Positions 1 through 7,055 of a stretch of 7,055 nucleotides of DNA are shown one piece after another. Source of the DNA: Bacteroidota bacterium (GTDB taxonomy: Bacteria; Bacteroidota; Bacteroidia; Flavobacteriales; Flavobacteriaceae). Location of the stretch: positions 1 to 7,055 of the forward strand of contig JAJRPL010000192.1 of assembly GCA_024280815.1 (NCBI GenBank), read 5' to 3'. The position numbers were made by a program, and so were the translations under genes. The notes below the pieces were generated by a model. The model worked only from the letters and a program-made list of their open reading frames with translations. It made no database searches and had not been told where the DNA came from. Positions within the stretch are counted from its first letter, which is position 1. Each line of letters starts with the position of its first letter.

Positions 1-1663
1 AAGCTCTATCTTTCCAAGATCCACCTTTAAAAACTCTAGTTTGATCACTAATTAAAGTAGTTCTCTTTTTAGTATCATACTGTTGAATAATCAATCCGCT
101 TTCACCAATTTGCTTAGGTGTTTGAGGTGAGTTATACATTCGAGGTCTTTCTTCTCCATCTTCATCATCTTGATAATAATATTTAGTTGAAGCTAAATCC
201 CCATCATTGATAGAAACATTATCAGACTTTTCATAATTAGGTCTCATAAAAGCATCACTTTTAGTAATTGGTACATATTTAATACTACCTGGTAAATCTT
301 TTGGTACTATTTTACCATTATCTAATGTATCAAATTCAATACTATTATAATCAACTACTACAACTTTACCTTCTTCATCTATTAAAGGCTTTTTAAATAC
401 ATTACCTCTAAAATAATTGAAATCATTTGCATCATTATCTATTATAGGTCTGTATACATCAGCTACCCATTCAGCAACATTACCAGACATATCATATAAA
501 CCAAATGCATTTGCGTCATAAGATTTTACTTGAATAGTAATATCAGCACCATCATTACTCCAACCTGCAAGCCCACTGTAATCTCCTTTCCCTTGTTTGA
601 AATTGGCCATTTGATCACCAGATTTTCTTCTTGAAGCATCTCTAGTGTATCTCCCATTCCAAGAATATTTTTTTCTACCTCTAATATTATTGTAGTCTCT
701 ATTTTCAATATCAGCTTTTGCAGCATATTCCCACTCAGCTTCTGTTGGTAATCTAAAACGTTGTGTCAATAAACCATCTGAAATTTTCACATGTCTTCCT
801 GTGAAGCCTTGATCTGATTTTTTACCTCTTCTAGATCTTTTAGATTTTTTACCACCATCATCAACAGACTCATCTACATCAGAATTTCCTGCTTCAGCCT
901 CAGCTTTTCTTTCTTTTCTACTCTTCTTTTTACCTTTTCTTTTTGATCTATCATTAGGATCTGGTAAACCTCTACCGTAAATATCTTCATTGCCTTCAAA
1001 TAATAAATCTGGATTAGCTAAATAAGCACCAGTATCAAATCTATTTTTACCTTCTACAGTAACTGAATCCATATCAAATAAAGATTTTAACACACCTTTA
1101 TCCATTAATATTTTTTCGTTAACTCTATCGTTTCTCCATTTACAATATTCAGATGCTTGTAACCAAGACACACCTACTACAGGATAATCACTATAAGAAG
1201 GGTGACGTAAATAAGACTCAGTTAATAATTCATTAAAGCCTAATGCTTCTCTCCAAACTAAGGTGTCTGGTAATGCTGATTGGTAAATTTTTCTATAATT
1301 ATCATCTGCTGGAGGGTATACTTTTTCTAAATATTGTAAATAAAATAAATATTCTAAGTTAGTAACCTCAGCTTCATCCATATAAAATGAACGAATTTGT
1401 TGTTTTGTAGGCGTTGTATTCCAGTCAAACATAATATCATCTTGTACACTACCCATGGTAAATGTACCTCCTTCAATCAACACCATACCTGGAGGTGTTT
1501 CTTGACCTGAATAACTAGTATTAGCTGTAAAACCGCCATAAGTTGGATCATTAAATCTCCAACCAGTTAACTCTGAATGAGTTCTTGATTTTTTGTTACA
1601 ACTAATTAAAGTAGCTACTACTAACACTACTAATAAAAATTTGTTTCCGTTATACCTTTTCAT
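1..1663 (-). CDS. gldJ: GldJ, gliding motility / type IX secretion lipoprotein (3' end cut by window edge)
   Basis: The minus-strand frame starts at the ATG at 1663-1661 and stays open for 554 codons to the left edge. The N-terminus is a lipoprotein signal peptide with lipobox L-I-S-C, placing the lipidated Cys at residue 22. An FGE/sulfatase-modifying-factor fold follows: MVLIEGGTFTMGS (about 60-72), RLPTEAEWEYAA (304-315), GLYDMSGNVAEW (388-399) and FKGGSWKDRA (545-554). This set of motifs with a lipobox is characteristic of GldJ; GldK is the main alternative. In Flavobacterium johnsoniae GldJ is an outer-membrane lipoprotein of roughly 560 residues that stabilises GldK and is required for gliding and T9SS secretion; its extreme C-terminus matters for motility, and that part is missing here. 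A Lys/Arg-rich segment (239-285) interrupts the fold. The FGE active-site Cys position after GGS is Asp552, so a structural role is likely. It is divergently transcribed from porU; no clear ribosome binding site is visible. Confidence 0.95.
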   Translation of the reverse strand, partial: MKRYNGNKFLLVVLVVATLISCNKKSRTHSELTGWRFNDPTYGGFTANTSYSGQETPPGMVLIEGGTFTMGSVQDDIMFDWNTTPTKQQIRSFYMDEAEVTNLEYLFYLQYLEKVYPPADDNYRKIYQSALPDTLVWREALGFNELLTESYLRHPSYSDYPVVGVSWLQASEYCKWRNDRVNEKILMDKGVLKSLFDMDSVTVEGKNRFDTGAYLANPDLLFEGNEDIYGRGLPDPNDRSKRKGKKKSRKERKAEAEAGNSDVDESVDDGGKKSKRSRRGKKSDQGFTGRHVKISDGLLTQRFRLPTEAEWEYAAKADIENRDYNNIRGRKKYSWNGRYTRDASRRKSGDQMANFKQGKGDYSGLAGWSNDGADITIQVKSYDANAFGLYDMSGNVAEWVADVYRPIIDNDANDFNYFRGNVFKKPLIDEEGKVVVVDYNSIEFDTLDNGKIVPKDLPGSIKYVPITKSDAFMRPNYEKSDNVSINDGDLASTKYYYQDDEDGEERPRMYNSPQTPKQIGESGLIIQQYDTKKRTTLISDQTRVFKGGSWKDRA

Positions 1664-1720
1664 TATTTAAATCTTAAATTTGTTAATTAGGGTTGATAGA
1701 TTCCCATTATTTAGCACATT

Positions 1721-1739
1721 ATGCCTTGTAATGCTTGTA
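1721..1739. repeat. Imperfect tandem repeat, 10 + 9 bases
   Basis: ATGCCTTGTA (1721-1730) is followed directly by ATGCTTGTA (1731-1739), the same word less one C. It sits about 60 bases upstream of the gldJ start, in the divergent control region. It could be a regulator binding site or a chance duplication; nothing in the window decides. Confidence 0.4.
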
Positions 1740-1889
1740 TAACGATAGTTTTATTTCTTTAGTATACATATTGATATAAAATATGATATTTATTTAATTT
1801 TATTGAATTAAATGAAAGATCTAAAGTAAACTTTATCCAATATTACCATATATAAATAACTATACTTAACTTGCGTGCTGTTTATATTT

Positions 1890-1894
1890 AAGGA
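1890..1894 (+). promoter_or_regulatory. Ribosome binding site that decides the porU start
   Basis: AAGGA lies seven bases before the ATG at 1902, a normal Shine-Dalgarno spacing. The longer in-frame option, GTG at 1875, has no such motif in front of it, and would put nine extra residues before the signal peptide. This site therefore supports initiation at 1902. Confidence 0.6.
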
Positions 1895-1901
1895 TAGCTT
1901 T

Positions 1902-4900
1902 ATGATTTTTAAAAAAAATAACACTTTATTATTTATAGTACTCTTGCTTCCTTTTTTTGTTTTATCACAAGAAGTAAAAAGGAATAAATCTGCCTCTACC
2001 GTAAAAAACTCCGTACTATCTCAAGGTAATTGGTATAAATTTGCCATTGACACAACAGGTGTTTTTAAAATTGATGGAAAATTTTTGCAAAACCTGGGTA
2101 TTAATACGAATGAAATCAATCCTAAAAATATTAGAATTTTTGGAAATGGCGGACAGCTACTACCTATGCTAAATAGTGATTTCAGACACGATGGTTTACA
2201 AGAGAACGCCATCTTTGTCAAAGGAGAACAAGACAATAGTTTTGATAATAATGATTATATATTGTTCTACGGAAAAGGTCCCCAACAATGGGACATAGTT
2301 TCTGAACAACCTAGTCAATCAAAACACATCAATAATATTTATAGTGATAAAGCTTATTATTTTATAACTGTTGACAATGGACTTGGAAAACGTATTCTTA
2401 ATAATATTGAAATAACAGCACCTGCAACACAAACCATTACAACCTTTAATCATTATGATTATGCTGAAGATGAAAAAGAAAATATATTTCATAACGGTCA
2501 ACAGTGGTTCGGCAAAAATTTAAGTACTGAAAACACAACCAAGGTTAATTTTAACTTTGACAATATAGATGCTTCTGAAAACATCTCAGTTAGAGTAAGA
2601 GGTTTGGCTATTTCTTCCACGCCTTCCACACTAGAAATTAAAGTGAACGGACAAAATCTAAGCCCTATTACTTTTTCTGCAATTTCAAGTGGTAGTCTAA
2701 CGCTTGCAATACCAAGAGAAACTGTTCAGAATACAAATATAAGTACAAGCTCGATAGAAGTTGAAGTCACTTATAACAATAATGGAAATCCTTCAGCCAA
2801 GGCCTATTTAGATTATGTAGAAATAATTGGAGTAAGAAAGTTAATTGCTGTTGATAAACAGTTTTCGTTTCGGAATTTTAATACACTTGCATTTCCTTCA
2901 AACTCAGTTTTAGCCTATCAAATAGAAAATAGTGCAACAATACATCAAGTGTGGAATGTTACTGACCCTATAAACCCTAAAATCATCAACAACCAATCTG
3001 GTGCTAATAATTTCACTTTCAAAACAATTAGTGGCAATGAATTACAAGAGTTTATCGCTTTAAATGAAAACAATTATTTTCAACCTGAACAACTAGAGAA
3101 TAGTAAAGTTGCTAATCAAAATTTGCACAGTTTACAAGACATTGACTACATAATTATTACACGTGATTATTTAATGAGTGAAGCAGAACGTTTGGCTGAA
3201 TATCACAGAAATAATTCTAATTTAACTACTAAAGTTATCAATTTAGAAGATATTTATAATGAATTTAGTTCAGGATCACCAGACTTAACGGCAATTAGAG
3301 ACTTTATCAGACATTTATATCTAAATGCTTCGACTGACAATACTAAAATTAAATATGTTTGCCTATTCGGAGATGCTTCTTTTGACTTTAAAGACAGAAT
3401 TGAAGACAATAATAATATTGTACCCGCCTACCAATCATTTGAAAGTTTTGACTTAGCCCGTTCTTATGTTACCGATGATTATTATGGTATGATGGATGAA
3501 GATGAAGGTGAATTAAGTAATTCAGACAAACAAGATGTTGCCACAGGAAGATATTTAATTACTTCAACAAATGATGCAAAAGAAGCTGTAGACAAAACAT
3601 TAAACTATTATAGTACAGAAGCATACGGAGACTGGAGAAATAAAATAACATTGGTTGCAGATGACCCTGACCTTGCCAGTGAATTTATATTGCAAGAAGC
3701 TGTTGAAAATTTAGCTGATGATATAAAAACTAACCGTCCTATTTTTAATATCACAAAAATATATACTGATGCCTATGTACAACAAACATCTGCAGGTGGC
3801 GAACGTTACCCTGATGTAAATGAAGCGATCAACAATGCTATTGAAACGGGTACTTTAGTTATAGACTATTTTGGTCATGGAGGTGAAGATGGTTGGGCAG
3901 GTGAACGTATTTTAGAAGTTCAACAAATTCAAAACTGGAGCAACCCTAATACTTTACCATTAATGATTACGGTAACCTGCGAATTTACAAGATTTGATAA
4001 CCCTTCAAGACCAACCGCAGGTGAGTTTGTTTTTTCAAACTCAAATGGTGGTGCTGTAAGTTTAATTTCTACAACACGAGAGATTTTTATTAGTGTAGGT
4101 CAACGTTTTAATGAAATTTTAATTAAAAATTTATTAGCATTTAATGGTGAAGAACTTACCATAGCAGAAGCTCTAATGAAAACAAAAAATGACCCTTTAG
4201 CTCCAAATACCAGCCAACGACTATTTATTTATTATATAGGTGACCCTGCTATGAAGCTTACTCTACCAAAGCCCAATATCAAACTTACAAAAATGAATGG
4301 TGTTGACATCAACCAAACAACTGACAAACTTAAGGCATTGTCTAAAATAAACTTTGAAGGAGTTATTACAGATGCATCAGGTAATGCTTTAACTGACTTT
4401 AATGGTGAAATTTCAACTACAATCTTTGATAAATCAGTAGATAGAACGACTTTAGACAATAATAATTTTGGTAATAAATTGACCTTTGACGCTACAGAAA
4501 GTAAAATTTTTAGAGGCAGAGCATCCGTTAAAAACGGAGTATTTAACTTTAATTTTATTGTACCCAAAGACATTAGAATTGCCTTTGGAAAAGCCAAAAT
4601 TAGCTTGTATGCTGATAATAAAAAGATTGACAAGTCTGGTGTAAATCAAGAAATTATTATTGGAGTAATTAATGAAAATGCAGCTGAAGATAAAATAGGG
4701 CCAACGGTCTCTCTATTTATGAATGATGAATCTTTTGTTAATGGTGGCAATACAAGTGAATCTCCTAACTTCATTGCTATTTTAGAAGATAGCTCAGGCA
4801 TCAACACCTCTATTACTGCTGTTGACCATGATATAGTCGCAATTTTAGATGGTGATCAAGCAAACCCTTTTATATTAAATGATTTTTATGAGACTGAATT

Positions 4901-5351
4901 AGATGACTTTACCAAAGGGAAAGTGAAATTTCCTTTTAGAAATTTAGAACCTGGCCTACATACATTAAGTTTTAAATGCTGGGATACATACAATAATTCA
5001 TCAGAAGCTACGTTAAGTTTTACTGTAGTCAATAATAGTGATTTGGTATTGAGTAATGTATTGAATTATCCCAATCCTTTTATAAATTACACAGAGTTCT
5101 GGTTTAATCATAACAAACCTAATGAACCATTAGAAGTACAAGTTCAGATTTTTACAGTGTCTGGTAAACTAATTAAAACAATTAATCAAACTGTACAATC
5201 TGAAAACTTATCGCGATCAATATCGTGGAATGGTTTAGATGACTTTGGTAATAAAATAGGAAAAGGGGTTTATGTATACAAACTCAATGTAAAATCATTA
5301 ATAACCAATACAAAAAACGAAAAATTTGAAAAACTGGTCATTTTACAATAA
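1902..5351 (+). CDS. porU: PorU, type IX secretion system C-terminal signal peptidase (sortase)
   Basis: This encodes 1149 residues from the ATG at 1902, the usual PorU size. A Sec signal peptide covers about 1-22 (two Lys, a Leu/Phe-rich core, likely cleavage between Ser22 and Gln23). A long beta-rich N-terminal region follows, then a gingipain-like peptidase C25 domain at about 414-787. It contains the LFGDASFD motif (488-495), a GHGG motif with catalytic-type His659 and a VTCEF motif with Cys693, ending near IGDPAMKL. After an Ig-like region, residues about 1045-1149 form a type A T9SS sorting domain with NYPNPF (1055-1060), a GKGVYVYKL-type strand and a terminal KLVILQ. In Porphyromonas gingivalis PorU removes the sorting domain of T9SS cargo at the cell surface and joins cargo to anionic LPS; the surface acceptor in flavobacteria is less clear. 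The porV gene follows after 24 bases, so the two are probably co-transcribed. Confidence 0.95.
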   Translation: MIFKKNNTLLFIVLLLPFFVLSQEVKRNKSASTVKNSVLSQGNWYKFAIDTTGVFKIDGKFLQNLGINTNEINPKNIRIFGNGGQLLPMLNSDFRHDGLQENAIFVKGEQDNSFDNNDYILFYGKGPQQWDIVSEQPSQSKHINNIYSDKAYYFITVDNGLGKRILNNIEITAPATQTITTFNHYDYAEDEKENIFHNGQQWFGKNLSTENTTKVNFNFDNIDASENISVRVRGLAISSTPSTLEIKVNGQNLSPITFSAISSGSLTLAIPRETVQNTNISTSSIEVEVTYNNNGNPSAKAYLDYVEIIGVRKLIAVDKQFSFRNFNTLAFPSNSVLAYQIENSATIHQVWNVTDPINPKIINNQSGANNFTFKTISGNELQEFIALNENNYFQPEQLENSKVANQNLHSLQDIDYIIITRDYLMSEAERLAEYHRNNSNLTTKVINLEDIYNEFSSGSPDLTAIRDFIRHLYLNASTDNTKIKYVCLFGDASFDFKDRIEDNNNIVPAYQSFESFDLARSYVTDDYYGMMDEDEGELSNSDKQDVATGRYLITSTNDAKEAVDKTLNYYSTEAYGDWRNKITLVADDPDLASEFILQEAVENLADDIKTNRPIFNITKIYTDAYVQQTSAGGERYPDVNEAINNAIETGTLVIDYFGHGGEDGWAGERILEVQQIQNWSNPNTLPLMITVTCEFTRFDNPSRPTAGEFVFSNSNGGAVSLISTTREIFISVGQRFNEILIKNLLAFNGEELTIAEALMKTKNDPLAPNTSQRLFIYYIGDPAMKLTLPKPNIKLTKMNGVDINQTTDKLKALSKINFEGVITDASGNALTDFNGEISTTIFDKSVDRTTLDNNNFGNKLTFDATESKIFRGRASVKNGVFNFNFIVPKDIRIAFGKAKISLYADNKKIDKSGVNQEIIIGVINENAAEDKIGPTVSLFMNDESFVNGGNTSESPNFIAILEDSSGINTSITAVDHDIVAILDGDQANPFILNDFYETELDDFTKGKVKFPFRNLEPGLHTLSFKCWDTYNNSSEATLSFTVVNNSDLVLSNVLNYPNPFINYTEFWFNHNKPNEPLEVQVQIFTVSGKLIKTINQTVQSENLSRSISWNGLDDFGNKIGKGVYVYKLNVKSLITNTKNEKFEKLVILQ

Positions 5352-5375
5352 AATTAAAAATTAACTCACATTATA

Positions 5376-6518
5376 ATGAAAAAAAATCTTTTAATTCTAC
5401 TTGCTCTTTTAAGCTTAGGTAAGACCTATGCTCAAGACGAACCTAATACAATAACAACCGCAGCTCCATTTTTAATGATTGCACCAGATGCAAGGTCAGG
5501 TGGTATGGGAGATATTGGTGTTGCAACAAAACCTGATGCAAATTCGCAACATTTTAATCCGGCAAAATTTGCTTTTTCGGCTTCTCAATTTGCCGTTGGT
5601 GTTAATTATACACCATGGTTAAGAAACTTAACGAATGATGTGTTTGTTAGTAGTTTAACTTTCTCAAATAGAATTAATGAACAAAGTGCTTGGAGTACCA
5701 GTTTAAAATTTTTCTCTTTAGGTACCATAGATTTAACTGATTCTAATGGTACGGCAATCGGAACTGAAAATCCAAATGAATTTTCTATTGATGGTTCTTA
5801 TTCATTAAAATTAAATGAAACTTTTGCAATGGCGGTTGGTGTTAGATATATCCGTTCAGATTATGCTTTAAGAGTTGAAAATTCTGATTTAAAAACTGTG
5901 AATACTTTTGCAGTTGATGTTGCTGGGTATTATCAATCTCACGAAAAAAATTACGGAAATATTAATGGTATCTGGAGAGGTGGATTTAACATTTCAAACA
6001 TTGGACCGAAAGTTTCTCTAGCCGAAGGTGGTAGAGAAAGTTTTATTCCAACCAATTTACGTTTAGGTGGTGGTTTTGAAATCATATTAGATGATATGAA
6101 TTCTATAACACCAAATGTAGAGTTTAATAAATTATTAGTCCCAACACCACCAATTAGAGACAATCAAACTGGTGATATTACAGATGGTAAAGATGACAAT
6201 GTAGGCTTTTTACCAGGTATTTTTCAATCATTTGGAGATGCTCCTAATGGCTTTAGTGAAGAGATCAAAGAATTCACATGGGCGGCTGGTGCAGAATATA
6301 TGTACGACAACACTTTAGGTGTTAGACTTGGTTATTTTAACGAGAGTGATGTGAAAGGTGCTCGTAAATATTTCACTTTAGGTGCTGGCTTTATGTTTAA
6401 AAGTTTGAATTTAGATATGTCTTATCTAGTCAATGCTTCAGATGTAAATAATCCTTTAGAAAACACGCTACGTTTTTCTTTAACATTTAATTTTGGAGAT
6501 ATTTACGATTCTTTTTAA
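5376..6518 (+). CDS. porV: PorV, type IX secretion outer-membrane shuttle protein (FadL/OmpP1 family)
   Basis: This encodes 380 residues, typical for PorV (also called LptO). A signal peptide covers 1-19, with cleavage likely at YA|Q. The mature N-terminus carries the family hallmark APDARSGGMGDIGVA (36-50) and then HFNPAKFAF (59-67), as seen in PorV/PorQ-type proteins. The rest is a run of amphipathic strands rich in Gly, Asn and aromatics, ending in strand LRFSLTFNFG and a terminal Phe, as expected of an outer-membrane beta-barrel. PorV binds the SprA channel, accepts the sorting domain of type A cargo and delivers it to PorU. Adjacent porU makes PorV much more likely than its paralogue PorQ. 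The start at 5376 is the only one that gives a complete signal peptide. No strong ribosome binding site is visible, so translation may depend on the AT-rich leader or on the upstream porU. A terminator hairpin follows the stop codon. Confidence 0.95.
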   Translation: MKKNLLILLALLSLGKTYAQDEPNTITTAAPFLMIAPDARSGGMGDIGVATKPDANSQHFNPAKFAFSASQFAVGVNYTPWLRNLTNDVFVSSLTFSNRINEQSAWSTSLKFFSLGTIDLTDSNGTAIGTENPNEFSIDGSYSLKLNETFAMAVGVRYIRSDYALRVENSDLKTVNTFAVDVAGYYQSHEKNYGNINGIWRGGFNISNIGPKVSLAEGGRESFIPTNLRLGGGFEIILDDMNSITPNVEFNKLLVPTPPIRDNQTGDITDGKDDNVGFLPGIFQSFGDAPNGFSEEIKEFTWAAGAEYMYDNTLGVRLGYFNESDVKGARKYFTLGAGFMFKSLNLDMSYLVNASDVNNPLENTLRFSLTFNFGDIYDSF

Positions 6519-6544
6519 AAGATAAATTCATAATACAAATTATC

Positions 6545-6581
6545 AAAAATCATTTTAGTACTTTAGCTAAAATGATTTTTT
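6545..6581 (+). terminator. Intrinsic terminator after porV (perfect 14-bp hairpin)
   Basis: The left arm AAAAATCATTTTAG (6545-6558) and right arm CTAAAATGATTTTT (6567-6580) are perfect reverse complements around an 8-base loop. The right arm runs into six Ts (6576-6581). The stem is AT-rich, as is common in low-GC Bacteroidota. It begins 26 bases after the porV stop and ends 20 bases before the cdd start, so it probably closes the porU-porV transcript. The matching A run on the left means it could also stop transcription from the other side. Confidence 0.75.
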
Positions 6582-6601
6582 ATTTCTAGCTGTAGAACCC
6601 T

Positions 6602-7055
6602 ATGAAAAAACTAAACGTTACTACATCTTATTCATTATATGAAAATATAGATGAACTAGACAAAGAAGTACAGAAGTTAATGAATACTGCTATTGAAGCT
6701 CGAAAAAAAGCGTATGCTCCCTATTCTAAATTCAATGTAGGTACTGCAATATTATTAGATAATAAAGAAGTTGTAACGGGTAACAATCAAGAAAATGCAG
6801 CTTTTCCTTCAGGTATGTGTGCAGAACGTGTAGCAATTTATAGTGCAGGAGCCAGCTATCCAGAAAACTGTATTCAAATAATTGCCATTTCGGCAAGTTC
6901 TTCTAAACAAAATATAACTACTCCTGTTGCCCCTTGTGGTGCTTGCAGACAAAGTATTGCTGAGTATGAAAATAAACAAAAAGAACCTATCATAATTTAT
7001 TTTATGGGAGAATCAGGTCAAATCATTAAAGTAAATTCTTTAAAAGACTTATTAC
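6602..7055 (+). CDS. cdd: Cytidine deaminase (3' end cut by window edge)
   Basis: The frame opens at the ATG at 6602 and remains open for 151 codons to the right edge. It deaminates cytidine and deoxycytidine to uridine and deoxyuridine in pyrimidine salvage, in the cytoplasm. The zinc site is complete: CAER with Cys73 and the proton-shuttling Glu75, and PCGACRQ with Cys112 and Cys115. Three Cys ligands mark the small homotetrameric class rather than the larger E. coli-type dimer. Also present are APYSKFNVGTA (39-49), which lines the nucleoside pocket, and a QENAAF segment (62-67) that contacts the ribose. The family is usually 130-160 residues, so only a few residues are probably missing. 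The N-terminal extension of about 20 residues is polar with no signal peptide. No ribosome binding site is clear. Its promoter is uncertain because the porV terminator ends just 20 bases upstream. Confidence 0.93.
   Translation, partial: MKKLNVTTSYSLYENIDELDKEVQKLMNTAIEARKKAYAPYSKFNVGTAILLDNKEVVTGNNQENAAFPSGMCAERVAIYSAGASYPENCIQIIAISASSSKQNITTPVAPCGACRQSIAEYENKQKEPIIIYFMGESGQIIKVNSLKDLL

Larger units (their letters stand above)
1664..1901. other. Divergent intergenic region between gldJ and porU
   Basis: These 238 bases are very AT-rich and separate two genes that point away from each other, so promoters for both should lie here. I looked on both strands for the Bacteroidota promoter pattern (TTTG about 19-21 bases before TAnnTTTG) and found no convincing match. 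What can be seen is an imperfect tandem repeat at 1721-1739, a weak short inverted repeat at 1767-1785, and a Shine-Dalgarno-like AAGGA at 1890-1894 just before porU. No small gene or RNA gene is supported. Confidence 0.6.

Noticed and set aside
526..726. Short minus-strand open frame of 66 codons overlapping gldJ
   Set aside because: It is in a different frame on the same strand as gldJ, whose frame carries the conserved FGE-fold motifs through this stretch.
1767..1785. Inverted repeat CATATT / AATATG as an operator
   Set aside because: Six AT-rich base pairs around a 7-base spacer are expected by chance in DNA of this composition.
1884..1891. TATATTTA as a possible -7 promoter element for porU
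   Set aside because: It would put the transcript start almost on the ATG at 1902, overlaps the ribosome binding site, and has no TTTG about 20 bases upstream.
2021..2501. Two short antisense frames (71 and 60 codons) inside the porU N-terminal region
   Set aside because: Both are opposite porU and show no start signal or domain; the hydrophobic look comes from the reverse complement of Asn/Lys codons.
4232..4633. Antisense open frame of 133 codons inside porU
   Set aside because: It lies wholly opposite a well-supported gene, its Leu/Ser/Val-rich composition is what reverse-reading of AT-rich coding DNA gives, and it has no recognisable domain.
5951..6163. Antisense open frame of 70 codons inside porV
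   Set aside because: It is entirely opposite a confident beta-barrel gene and has no supporting feature.
1..7055. A novel defence, mobile or biosynthetic system
   Set aside because: All four genes belong to recognised families (GldJ, PorU, PorV, cytidine deaminase), and no transposase, CRISPR repeat, tRNA boundary or unassigned long frame is present.

Overview
This window looks like a chromosomal segment from a member of the Bacteroidota, most likely a Flavobacteriia / Flavobacteriaceae bacterium. The reasons are the low GC content, the AT-rich intergenic DNA with weak ribosome binding sites, and the combination of GldJ, PorU and PorV, which are components of the type IX secretion system (T9SS) and gliding machinery found in this phylum. 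The genus cannot be named from the sequence alone.

Layout: (1) Positions 1-1663, minus strand, hold nearly all of gldJ, an outer-membrane lipoprotein with a formylglycine-generating-enzyme (FGE)-like fold. Its last codons lie beyond the left edge. (2) Positions 1664-1901 are a divergent, AT-rich intergenic region that must serve both gldJ and porU. (3) Positions 1902-5351, plus strand, encode PorU, the gingipain-type (C25) T9SS sortase, with an intact His/Cys dyad and its own C-terminal sorting domain. (4) Positions 5376-6518, plus strand, encode PorV, the FadL/OmpP1-like beta-barrel shuttle protein, 24 bases after porU and almost certainly in the same operon. (5) Positions 6545-6581 form a perfect 14-bp hairpin followed by a T run, a strong intrinsic terminator candidate. 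(6) Positions 6602-7055, plus strand, hold the start and nearly all of a tetrameric-type cytidine deaminase gene (cdd), cut by the right edge.

How the genes work together: in studied T9SS, substrates cross the outer membrane through the SprA (Sov) channel. PorV binds the substrate C-terminal domain at the channel and carries the substrate to PorU, which cleaves the sorting domain and links the cargo to the surface. GldJ is needed for stable GldK and couples secretion to gliding. The cytidine deaminase is a pyrimidine-salvage enzyme and probably only a neighbour.

I found no mobile element, CRISPR array, tRNA or rRNA. I do not see a previously undescribed system. The points worth a second look are a Lys/Arg-rich linker in GldJ, the loss of an FGE catalytic cysteine in GldJ, the terminator directly in front of cdd, and a small tandem repeat in the divergent promoter region.
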